Part shown: piece after piece, positions 32,847 through 45,300 of the stretch
How the letters are laid out: the number at the start of each line of letters is the position of its first letter
Position numbering within the stretch: the first letter of the stretch is position 1
From: Bromus sterilis
Taxonomy: Eukaryota; Streptophyta; Magnoliopsida; Poales; Poaceae
Assembly (NCBI GenBank): GCA_950022295.1
Contig: OX465601.1
Location: 110,069,501-110,133,500, forward strand
Length of the DNA stretch: 64,000 nucleotides
Reading direction: 5' to 3'
Notes under the pieces: model-generated
The model's database searches: none
What the model was told of the DNA's origin: nothing
The model's input: only the letters and a program-made list of their open reading frames with translations
Program-made: the position numbers and the translations under genes

Positions 32847-33345
32847 CCGTCCGGAAACATGAGAGGTTTCCACGTCCCAAACTGCCCAAGGGCGTGTTCG
32901 ATTAACCCCCTTCCCCAATGGACCAAACCGTACAAGCCTATAGTAACAACAGGAAAATAATTAACTAGTACATCAGTTGCAGGACCTCATGTTCATTGTT
33001 GCCGCATCAATTTGCTTTACTTCTGAGGACAACGTTGAGTCACACATATCTATACACATTTGTCGAGAAGTCGCTGAACTTCTCAATACAACAAGGAGCC
33101 AAGGTAAAGCTATAGGGGAATCAAACGAATGGCAATACAACATAGAAGGAACATAAAAGGAACCTTCTTTGCTAAAGAGAAAAAGAAACATATACGGTCG
33201 GTGATTTTACAGGGAGATTGGGTGCGTCAAAAGTTTCCTGGCAAGCATTTTCATCAGAAAATTTCAGACGTTAGAAATTAGGATAGGATAAAAGATACCA
33301 ACAGGTAAGTAGGAAAGTATTTGGTACCTTAAGCTAGCAAGAGAT
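32847..33345 (-). other. Probable 3' UTR and downstream flank of the kinesin gene
   Basis: Non-coding sequence between the MULE and the kinesin stop codon. The poly-A site cannot be placed. No other feature seen. Confidence 0.4.
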
Positions 33346-36300
33346 CTATGTGAAGGTAATTATCCTGTCTACGATTCGTGTGCGGCACAGAGGGCATTCC
33401 GAACAGGCAAGTGCGCAAGGCTTGCACACTGAGAAAAAAGGTATAACGTCAGTAAACATAAAAGACAAGGATGTTTAGCACATGAAGGCAATTTCCTAGC
33501 ATGACTTACAGCAAAAATGCCGACAAGGAAGCAAAACTGCAGCAGTTGCGGATTCAAAACATACTTTGCAGACATGGGAATTGCCATCTTTATCACTCAG
33601 GGGATCGGTTTCCTTCTCCTTCATTTCTTGAATTTTAGCCTGCGTGCAGCAAAACATCGGTAATCTAGCAGCCATTCGTAATGGAATTTTATTTTTAGTA
33701 CCCAACAGAAGCTCTGCCTCTTTGTTAAATGGAGAAAAGAATTGGACAGCTAATAAGAGAAACCGGCCTAAAACTGAAATGAAAAACTCATCCCACCGCT
33801 AAACTAGGCCCAGAGCCCACTCCAGCCGCCAATATGGCCTTCTTATGATGGAATGAAGACTTATGAAATGTAAATAGTTGTTATGTTCAAATCGATCGCC
33901 TAGTTGAAGTTGCCTATGTAAGAGCAAGTCAGTGGCGTTCGTCTAGTTGAAGTTGCCTATGTAAGAGCAACTCTAGCACAGACCACCAAACGCCCATCTC
34001 ACCAAAATGGTCCAACTAATGGTGGACACTGCGTGTCCAATGGCCTGTGGAATTTTCCACCACTTTTTCCTGTCGTCCACTGCTCACAGCTATAAAAGGC
34101 CATCGCCTCGCCGTCCTAGCTCAGACCCCCGCCACCCAGGGCCTCCACTTTCCTTGTCCTCACAATGCCGCCTCCCCCGCGACCGAACTAGGTGCCTCTC
34201 TCGAAGGAGTGGATGCTAGAAGAGGAAGAAGTGCATGAGATGGTCACCCTCATCAATGAGGAGTGGGATAGCCGTGACATAGAGGACAAGCATGAGGAGC
34301 CCACCCTCCTCGGTGAGTTTGAGGACTGGGATCCCCGAAAAGAGTCACTTGAGTGGGACCCCCAATACAGCTACGCGAGGATCACGCTCGCCGAGGAGAG
34401 ATCTCCCCCATGCCGCGTCCCACAGCCGCCTCACAGTCAAGGGGCATGGGATGAGCTCTATGGTGCCTACACCTCAGCCATCCGCCCCGACATAATCTTT
34501 GAAGTTGTCGTTGGGCAGGAGTTGGCAGCAAAGAGGGAGTGTGTCATCTGGCGCAAGTTCAACAAGGCACATGCAGATTTTTCCATGGAGTAGGAACGCG
34601 CCAGATCGCGCCACTCGACTCACAAATGGTGACCTGTAAGGAGACGGATCTTGCCATCTTGGGCCTTCTCCCCATTGTTCAAGCCGTCCCTGATGCCGAC
34701 GACCGCATATGCACGCGCCCGTCTCGTGCATAGCATTCACCATCGACGTGGGGCTAGTCTCTACATATATGTAAAAAGCGACAAATTTTGAATGCTTATG
34801 CTATGAGTTCATGACTATTGAGTTGATGCAACCAAAAGAAAAGGAAATAAAATATGGAGGCTGCCTTATGGCGACTCAGTTTGCGCGTCGGCTAGCAGCC
34901 TCCATAATATTATGGAGCACGCTCCAGACACATTATGGAGGCTGCCAATATGGCGACTAAGTATTAGAGTTGCTCAAAGTTTATCTAGATTACCATTGCA
35001 AGGCATACCTCAAAGGTTCGTATAGGGATCAACAGCTTAGCACTTAAGGACCTTAGTTACTAACCACTCCTCTGATTCATAATAATAGCAGTTTTAAAAT
35101 TTGTCACTCAAACATTTTTAGGTTTAACTTTGAGTATACAAAGAATTGTCAACATCATCATGAATGTGTTCATAACTATAATTATTTTATTAAGAACTAC
35201 ATACATCTTTAGAAAACGATCAAAATGCTACTTTTAAAGCCATGTCGACATCTTAGCTATTTATATTGTGAAACAGAGGGAGTATTCTACACCAAGTTTT
35301 ATCAATACTACAAAGGCATCACACTTATCCCACAAACTATTCTTATAGTCTACAGACAGATAGCAGTGCATGAGAATGGTAATGGTAATGATAAACAAAG
35401 TAATGGACATATGTCCACCTGTTCTTGAAGACACCATAATATGAATAAATGGAAATTATAAACATACCTTGAGACGAACAAGAAGAGGTTCAAATTCTGG
35501 ACTTCTATATTCTTCTGCAGTCAATGACTTCACAGCATCATCTGACGCTTGTTTCTCAACTAGAGCTACATTGGTGTCACCTTTGTTTTCCTTTGTATCA
35601 TTAGTTATGTCAGCTAGATTGATAGACCGGTCATCAACATTTAAATCAGATATGCTGAAAGCCCCTCTTTTCAACTTAGCAACAAGAACCCACATGCCTG
35701 CTAGATCATTTTCTAGAGAAAGCTCTTTTTTCTTTGCTTCATCAAACTTCTTCTTGTACTCGTCTTCAAGAAGCTCCTTTTCTGCCAAAGCTGCTTCTAG
35801 AGCAGCTTCCCTCTTTTTTCTCGCCAGTAGCTCCATCTTCATATCCTCTAAATCAAGACTCCAGGTCCCAACCTCATCCCTGCCCCTACCTGCTGGGCGT
35901 CCCTTTCTAATAGGAACCCTGGAATGTGCCATCTCCTGAGCAATTAATAACTCCTTTGCCTGCCTTGCATTTTGTATGGATAGCTTTGTAACTTCTTCAG
36001 CCAAATTCTTAAGCTCAACAGCTGCAGAAGATGCCAATTCTTTCGCATAAGCAGCTTCCTCACTTAATTTGTGGTTCTGATTGATTAGGTCCCGATTTTC
36101 TTCAATCATTTCCAGATGCTGGTATTTAAGCTTCTCACTTTCAACTTCCTGTCAAGATATATCAGCAAAGTTGATTGACTCATTTGATAACGGAAAAAAA
36201 CATAAACTAGTTATGTACAGACATCAAATGAACATATAAATATAGTGTTGCATATCCACACTCAGAAGAATGCAGCACGAAATTTAAGCTTAGTTCCAGC

Positions 36301-39300
36301 AAATAGTAGTGGGTTTTATACTGTATAAGAATATGCCATAGATGATGCACAGTATAACATAATAAACAAAATAAATTTAAGACACAAAGAACTAGCGCAG
36401 AAATCTTGACAGAAATCCAGTTAAACTGAAGATAAAACAGATCAAACCTTGGACTGAAGTTTAGATTTCAACTCAAGAATCTCCTGCTGTGTGCATTGTT
36501 CAGGGGATATGTTGGTTTTGGGTATAATTTGTGACTCAAGGCGTAGAACTTTTTCTTGTAAATCATTGATTTCCATACTCTGCAAGTAGCACAGTTTTCC
36601 CGTACAACAAAGTAAGTATTTCCCACTTGATATTCTAAAACCGAAACTAAGCACACAAAAGAGGATGGAAGAAGGAAAGAGAACCTTCTGTTGTAGCTGC
36701 TCCTGAAGGACACGATTATCGGCTGATTTTAACTGTTCCATCAAATAAGACAATCAGAATTTTTCTAAAATATATCTATGCATGTATATTGAAGAAAAAT
36801 CTGTTTTGTGGGAAGAACACTGGAACTTTAGTAAGATCACCTCTAAGTCAAAAGCCTTCTCGTTGCATTGAGCTGTCAACTTTGTAATAGTCTGTTTCCA
36901 CAAAATCATATGTTACTACACAGGGAGGGGGTACAGAAATAATTAAGAGGCTTATCTTTATACTAGACAACATTACCTGCTGCATATCCACCATAGAAGC
37001 ATTAGCAACTGATGCCTCACCACTTTCCATGATTTTTTGTTCCAGGGCTCTCAGATGCCTCCTCTTTTGCTGGATTTCATGCTCTAAATTTTCTATCTGT
37101 TATCAAAAGATACATGCATGAATATTAGTTACTGTGCAAGGCATTGGAACATCATGAAGATATAGAAGGTGATAGATCTATCGAAAAGAGTTACAACACT
37201 ATCAAAAGAGGATCGTAAGGGGCTATCTAACAGAAGTGGCATATTTAAAATTGAACAGTTAAAGTAAAGGGCGTAAGGCAAGATAAAATATCAACCATGA
37301 TGTTTAGAAGATATTCAGAATCCTAGAAAAATAGCAGAAGTTCAGTATTGTATAGTGAATGCAACGGTCAAGCACTCCACGTGTCTGTCATTCAGTAACA
37401 GGAAGACATATGCTTATTTGTCTGGATACTTAATCAATAGAAAAAGAAGATTGAATGTTGAGCAAAAGATTAAACGGAAAAAAATGCTAAGAATGGGATA
37501 ACACCAACTTGATTCTTTGTCCCTTCAGGGTCTTCTATGGATTGTTCAATTAGTCTTTTCAGCGAACTGGTACCAAACGCAATCTCCCCAGCAAGCATCT
37601 TAACTTGCTCAATCAATAGATCCAGATGATCCGATTCCGTGATTCCCACCTGATATACAAAGTACATTAAGCTATAACCAATAATCATTCATAAATTCAG
37701 CTAAATCCGGTATAAAATAGATTCTAGAAAAATAGTACTCCCTCTGTACACAAATATAAGACGTTTTAGATCACTAAGCCAGGATCAACAGTTAATAGAC
37801 TGTTGGATATGTTCCATCAGCCAGTGCAAGATAAAAAATCCACAACAAGTCTCCACTCGGTCCTTGCCTCCTCTGGCAGCCCTCCCGTTGTGTCTCCTCC
37901 TCCTTAACCTCCTCACTCATATCGGCTGTCACTGCCTCTGCACTAAACTGGTATTTCCTGCCACAGCCACCTCCTCCATCCCTCTTGCTGCTGCCGCCCC
38001 TTCTCTAGAACCTATTCTAGAGTCCACTGTCCAGTACCTAGATCTGATTTTGGTATTTGCGTTTGGATTTAGGGCATGGCAAATACTCTTTATCTTAGTT
38101 TAGGTCTTCCATTCTCACAAGGTAATATCCGCTCCTTGCTCTCTCATAGCCTCACCAAATATTTTATTTTATTTTCAAATACAAATAAACGCATATCTTC
38201 TACTACCTCTGATCCATAATAAGTGTCTCAGTTTTGAACTAACCCCAGTTCAAAACTGCGACACTTATTTTGAATCGGAGGTAGTATTATCTAACAAAAA
38301 TACAGATTAATCGATCTATTCTTGCTTTATGGAAATTTAGTATCAGCATATCACAGTATCTGTATCGCAGATACCTTCTATTCTGGGAAAAGGATGAATA
38401 AAGCTCAGGACAAAATGGCAGCAAGAATACAGTCACAACTAGAGAACACAACTCCCAGCCTTGACTGAAAAGAAACAATGCATGACTGCAATGGGGAGTA
38501 AGCTGTGAGTGTTACGCACTAATTGCATGCAATGTTTTTAGGGAAAAACCAGTAATCAGGCCAAATAGGTTTTGGAATTCTAATATTGTAATTTTCCAAA
38601 TGTTATTTTGAGCCAAACATGCTGAAATAAAGCTGGGGAATGGCTCCCTGTTCTTCTAAAAAATATTGAGCCAAACAAGTGATAAGACATATTTTCCACA
38701 AGAAGTTGTGCATGCATACTGGTGCTACTGAGAAGAAAAAAATCAAGGGCAAGATGACAGTGATAAACCTAGGATTATGGCACGGGCACATGTCACAGGC
38801 TCACTGGTCAATTAAAAAATGTAGAATGCAAGCCCAGTTACCTGCGTTGAATCTTGTCCTGAACCAGTTACTGAAGAAGGATCTCCGCTAGCAGACCTTA
38901 GCTCATTGATCTCATCCAACGGATCAGGCAAAGCAGATGATAAGGTGTCCTTTGATGTACTGTCATTTTGGACTACCATAGTACCATCTTGGGAAGAGCT
39001 TAACTTCTGAAATAGATAGAATTAGTACACTTTCTAAGTTAAAAAACATGACTTATAACTTTATAGAATCATAAAACGTTAAATATAGTAGCGAATGCAC
39101 AATCAGATCAATAATGAGCACCTACATCTTCCTCACTAACAGAATTTTGACGCTGAAGACGAGACGAATCTTTCAAAGCAGGAATATTGGTCTTTGTGGA
39201 AACAAGTATTAACTTAGTCAACCGCTGTATTCTGCTCATCAGAGCAGCTTTGGCATCCTCTTCCTCCTCAAGGCGAGATTGCATTTTTACCTGGCCCTCC

Positions 39301-42300
39301 TCCAACTAAACAAGGCAAAAGAAGAGTCATTTTTTAAGCATTTACCAACTTAGCAAAATGAAATAATAATAAGTATTCATATATAGAACCGGATAAAAAA
39401 ATCAAGCATTTGCATAGATGCCTCATAAACCATTGTACTCCAGCAAAAGCAAATGAAGCAGACCTGTTGCCGCAGAATCATTATTTCTTCCTGACTAGCA
39501 CCCCCAAGCATTCCTCGCCTAAACTCATCAAGCTCTTGCTTCAGAGATGTTATTTCTCTCTGATACTTCTTGATCAAAGACTTCTCATCAACTAACTGGA
39601 CAGAGAAAATAATGAAATGTTAATTAATTATTCAAATAATGGTGCCACAGGAAGTGAGAATTGCATGCTGAGAACATTTACCCGGTTACGAGAAGCATAA
39701 ATTTCAACACGTTTTGCTCTGCTTGCAAATTTCAATGTATTATGGGTTTCCTCCATGTTACTCGATGCTGGGGTAATTGTGCAAATTAGCTGCATACAGA
39801 AGTCAGTATATCAGCTGGCAAATTGATAATCAAGTTTCACTTCACACTGCACAGATAGCCTCCACCAGCACATGTAGCGAGTTCCAAAGCAGGAAGCTCT
39901 AAAATGGGTAGATACTTACTGAGACATGACCATGGCCACTCAGTGATGACTGCAGCAGACGAGTCAACTTAGAATCTCGATAGGGTATATGTGTTGCTCT
40001 CCCTTCACTGAGCTTCCCGATAACCTTTGAATTAGGAACTCAAGTTTAGAACTAATCAATAATCACATTAAAGATGCCAGAAACATAAGTGGTCCTGAAT
40101 TAGAGGTTGCTTAGAATAAGTCTACAAAATACGTTGCCACAGGTGTGCTAACAACTAATTACAGATGATTTCAAATATAAGTTCAGGCGTGCTCCCTGAA
40201 GTAGGTAGAACTGAAGTGCTAAAACAGGATATTGACGAGATGTGTTTCAAGTTGAAATTTACAACGATGGACGTAAAGCAACAACCCTTAGTTGTGAAAG
40301 GTAATTAGAAACAAAAGCTTACTGTTCCGAGAGTTAAAAGACTCTTGTTAATGTAAGATCCTTCCCTTCTTCTTAACCCCGTAGTCTCTGTCTTAGAACT
40401 CTCTGAGCCAGCTAGATCAATCAAATTCTACAGAGAAGAAGCGTTAAAAAGTAAGACTAGAAAGCAGTAGCGGTTGAAAACCGAAATCTTGCTTATGGGT
40501 AAAACAACATACAAGCTGTGAATACATGGCTCCATCGTACTCGTCACCACGATCACTGCTTTCAATCATCTGCAGAAGAGCGCACAAATATTATGTGCCC
40601 AAGTAAATAAATACAACATATCACATGGATGATTCAGAAGCATGATGCAGGATTATCAAGAAACCTAAGAGCATCTGTCATACAATAACAATAAGAAAAT
40701 ATTCATAAATTGATTAAATGCCTAAAATACTGACAGAATTTGTGAGCTCACCATAGTGAAAATAGTATGACTTCGACTGCTAAATAAGTTGAAGTTGTTT
40801 GAACCAACATGCCGATGCTCTGTCATTTTAGGTAGCATTAGTTTCACTCTGATAAGGCTAAAATCATACATTATGAATTAAATGTCAACAAAACAGAAAA
40901 AACTGTGAAACACTTGGGTGAGACTAAAAGTGTAAGTAATTCAGAAATGGGCATGTTATTTTAGGCAATTCAGAAATTAGCACCAAACTGATTTAGCAAA
41001 CTGAATAATTACAACTGTGAGTAAAATTATATGTTGTCTATAAAAAACATTAGCTGATGCTTAAACCTTTTTTTACAGAATAGATAATGTTATAGGTTCC
41101 CACACTAAAGTATCAGTGCATGATCATATTGTGATTGGGAATATAGGAGAGACCGAAGTTGAGAATAGTTTATGAGAGAAGTTACTAGATGAGCTCATAG
41201 AAGGTATTATGTGGTCGGTAAATCATTCCTTAATATGTGTGCTAATGGCTAAAACTGTAAAACATCGACTATTTTGTAAAGGAGTGAGTAATGGAAGAGT
41301 TTATTTCTCCATAGACTGAGAAATTGTTATTTCTAAGTCAGGCAATCTTAGACGTCGACTCTATCTGACGGTCAGACGATTAGTTGGATATTTTGGAAAT
41401 TATGTGGCAGTTGCCCATTTCTAAACTTAAAGCTGCACAGTTATTATTTTTGGACAATAGTACTCTTGATAATATGCAGCATAACTGATTGAGAGACAAA
41501 TAAAATTTCAGACTGCAAAACTGCAGATCCATTAAACAAAAGCAATCATAGGTAATCAGTGGCTAATTATTGGTTCTACAAGAGAAGAAAATCATATGGT
41601 TCACAAGCAGACTAATGGATGGTAGAGAGATACTGCACGGCTAACAGCACATGTCTCGCAGAAACAAAACCTTCCTGGTGCATATCCATAATTCCATACC
41701 AATTGGTGATCCCTACCATCTTGCCAGTAACATTCTAGTAGTGGGGAAAGCTATATATTATAATCACCTTCACCAGCAGCTATGAAAGAAAGAGCATGTC
41801 CCGGAGAAAGTACAACTTCTTCTTTTATTCCCTCTACATATGTTCCCTGTGGCCAAAGGAAGCAGATCATCAGAAGCTCAAAACTAGAGCTGTCACTTCA
41901 GAAGATAAGGTCATGAAGCTACATCGGTGTTAGTGCATATACTGCAGCTTGCATCGTAGATGAACAAGGAAGAAACCAACACTGAGCCACTGACTACACA
42001 AACACGATCTACATGTCAAACACTCTCAGAACCAAATGGCACTCCAGCCATAGTTTACGTGCTCACTTGACATGTAACAATTTCATTGCCAAAAGAGGAC
42101 CACAAAAACTGTTTTTCCATTTGATAACTTGCAAATAAATAGATGGCATTCCGCTAGAACCATTAATCTAGCCACAATTTCATGAGGAAACAACAAGGTC
42201 TAAAGAAAGGTAATGGTTAGCAAGTAAGAATAGTATCGATATCAAACCTTGAAAGCTAAACTAACAATATTACAATGGCTTCATGTTTGTCAACTGGATG

Positions 42301-45300
42301 GAATAAATAGCCAGAACTTTACAAGAACAAGGTAAAAAGAGGGGGCAAAACGAAAAGCAGATTCATACTAGCAACAATAACAGCAAAAATATAAGAAAAT
42401 AAGTACAGAATTACAGCATAGATACAAAAGCAAGACAATAAAGATAGTTTAATACAGATACAAAAGCAAGACAATAAAGATAGTTTAACAACAGTAGAGG
42501 ATTAAACCTGTGCATCCTCCCTCACACGCAGATTTTGTCCAGTCGGATCAAGCAGATCATTTATCACCTGCAATGAAATGTACAGATTTATGCCATCCTG
42601 ATAGTACTAGATGAAAGTGCATTCTGGATACAGATAATGTACGATGGAGTGTGACTTGTAACTTTCGACTTCATCTTTATCACTTTATGAAAGGCAAGGA
42701 GCTCAATAGTCAATATCCGGAAATCATAGTATCACTCAGACAGTATTTGTATAGCGCAAGATTGGAGGAATAGGACAATCAGCAACTGGCATGGGTGTGG
42801 CTCATGCAAGCTGCACCAAGCCAAGAGCCCACACCAAGAAGAGTTAAGACTTAAGATTAGATGTTTCCCTAAATAAGTGACTAAAACTGATAGTTACGAT
42901 CTTATGATTAGTTGCAATCATTTTCTAAGCACAAGGCTTCTCGTGTGCAGTGCTTTGGATTAGTACAGGATTCGAACTTGGCTGGGAAGCCTGACACCTG
43001 CAGGAACCAACCAACAGAACAACAGGCCAGTTGGTATCTTTTAGTGGATTAATCTCTGTAGATCTTTTGACTTGGTTCAAACAAAGGCCAGCCATATATA
43101 AGGACGTAGGCACATCCGCACAGCTACAATCAGGCACATCCGCGCATGCAGCAAAACTAAAAAAGGAAATGTGAGGATAACTGATAGGAGCACACTCTAG
43201 GTAGGGACATCAACCAGGAAATGTTTTACAAATGGTCAGACAAGTCAGTATTTATATTTATTTATTATAAAGAGAAAAGGCCTTATTCAAGTCAACATAC
43301 AAGTATCGAGTGTCACTTGAGTAATACTGTTAGACTATTCATGAAAGAGAATAAATGCACTGCCTTTGGATAAATTTATGAAAACGAGGACCATACCTCA
43401 TTATAGATTTCCAGATATGACACACGGAGCAAAAATTCCCTTCCAGGAGTCTGTTAGTAGTCAAGATATGCAAATCAATAGTTGAAGTTCAGTATAACCA
43501 GAAACAATGACAATATATTCAATAGACATGACTCAAGTACAGTTGATGAAGAACATGATTCGAAACAGAACATATGAGTTTTGTATATAGGTTTGAGTAT
43601 GTCATTGTGGCCACAACTGGAGTTGTCAGCCTTCTCTCCCAGCCTCAAATTGCTCTTCAGTTAACCCAATAAATAACATTGTTATATTTGTTCATTAAGA
43701 AGTCAGTGAGGGATTCCTTGTGTAAAAAACAACAAGAGAACTCTCCAAACTCATAATTTTCCACTTTCCCGGCAGTTTATCTTCAAGAAAGAGCTACCAC
43801 ACAGTTATACGGACTCAGTCTTAACTCTTAACCCTTGAAGCTCTGTTTTTTGGAAATTCAGACTATTGTGGTCAGCTGAGTTTGGATATAACAAATCATG
43901 TGTGCATGACATGCATAAACATGGGCTAATTTAGTGATACAGTGTTTGAAATGCCATTTGGTGTTTTCTTAAGCTCTAAACGATGCCTTGCGCTAGCAAT
44001 GATAGGAATACTAGGTGCAGATTTATGAGCAAAGTGTTCTTTCACTAAACAAACATAAAATAAATACATTATGGCAGTTAAACATATTTACAGCGTGGAG
44101 TTTAAATGCTATATTGCTATGTAACTCAAGGATTTGCTGGCATACCTCTTGTATTAAGCTGAAGACATCCTTGATGGCTAATGGGATTATTCCAGGACAA
44201 TTCTGGTCACCCTGCAAAAGATGGGGCACAAATGAATGGGTGGTATAAATATTAGTCTTGTTTTCACAAATCACAAATGAACTTAGAGCACTCCCAATGC
44301 TTGTTTCTTAGCACGTTATCATAGGTATTTTGCTTATGTGGCATAGTATTTACTAAAGAAAGAGATGAATGTCGTATATTAGCTAACATACAACCCTTGC
44401 ACGTGGCCATATGAAAAAAAGCATTGCTAGATCAATCACACATATGCATGAGGCTCAAATCATTAAATTAGATACAACTCCTAAGAAACAATGCATTGTG
44501 ATAGTTGCCTCTTAAGTTTTTATTGCTCCTAAGATAATGTGCTAAGAAACAATGCATTGGGAGAGCCCTTATATCCAACAATATTATTTGTGAAAAATGG
44601 ATATATCACAATCATAATTGTTATCACTTGCAGTAGCAGGTGCAGAAAATCGATTGGAAGAACAAAATTTGAATTGGAAGGAATATGTTAAAGGGAACAC
44701 CCTTAAAAGAACAATATCTTGCTGCTATTCCACGTGTGTTTCAATCTCATTTCTGTAGAAAATAAGAACTTACATGCATTGTATGGGTTTTCCCACTGCT
44801 TGTGACACCATAGGCAAATACTGTCCCTACAAGTTAGTACAAAGATGTGTTCAGAGATCAGTGACTTTGATAAGCTAAAAATTCACCATACAAGGTAAAA
44901 TATGAATTATGTAAGAATACATGCCATTACAGCAATAGCCCTGATAAAATATAAGAGTAAAATATTTAAGAAATTAATAAAACGATGTGGACAATAAGAG
45001 TAAAATATCAAAAGAGGCTTGATGAGAAGGTAGAGATTGGATGTCTCGGAATGCACTGTGCAATCAAAGCAGAAACATTACATATAGGCATAGGGTTAAG
45101 GTGGACAGATATAAGTCTTTGTAGCTGTTGAATTACATATGACATGATAATTATATCATAAAGTAACCTAAATAAATGAAAGTGTCGTACCGTTTATGCC
45201 CTCCATAGCACCTTTCACAACAGGCCGAGCAGCAACATCATAGACAGCCTCTGTAGCTGTTGAAGGCCCAAAAACTCTATCTAAACAAAGAAACAAAATG

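Noticed and set aside
31905..32918. 337-codon minus-strand open frame
   Set aside because: It runs across the LINE derivative, the G run and the MULE inverted end. Its composition is GC-driven Arg/Gly/Pro and no domain is visible.
35469..35939. 156-codon plus-strand Ser/Phe-rich frame
   Set aside because: Antisense shadow of kinesin exon 22.
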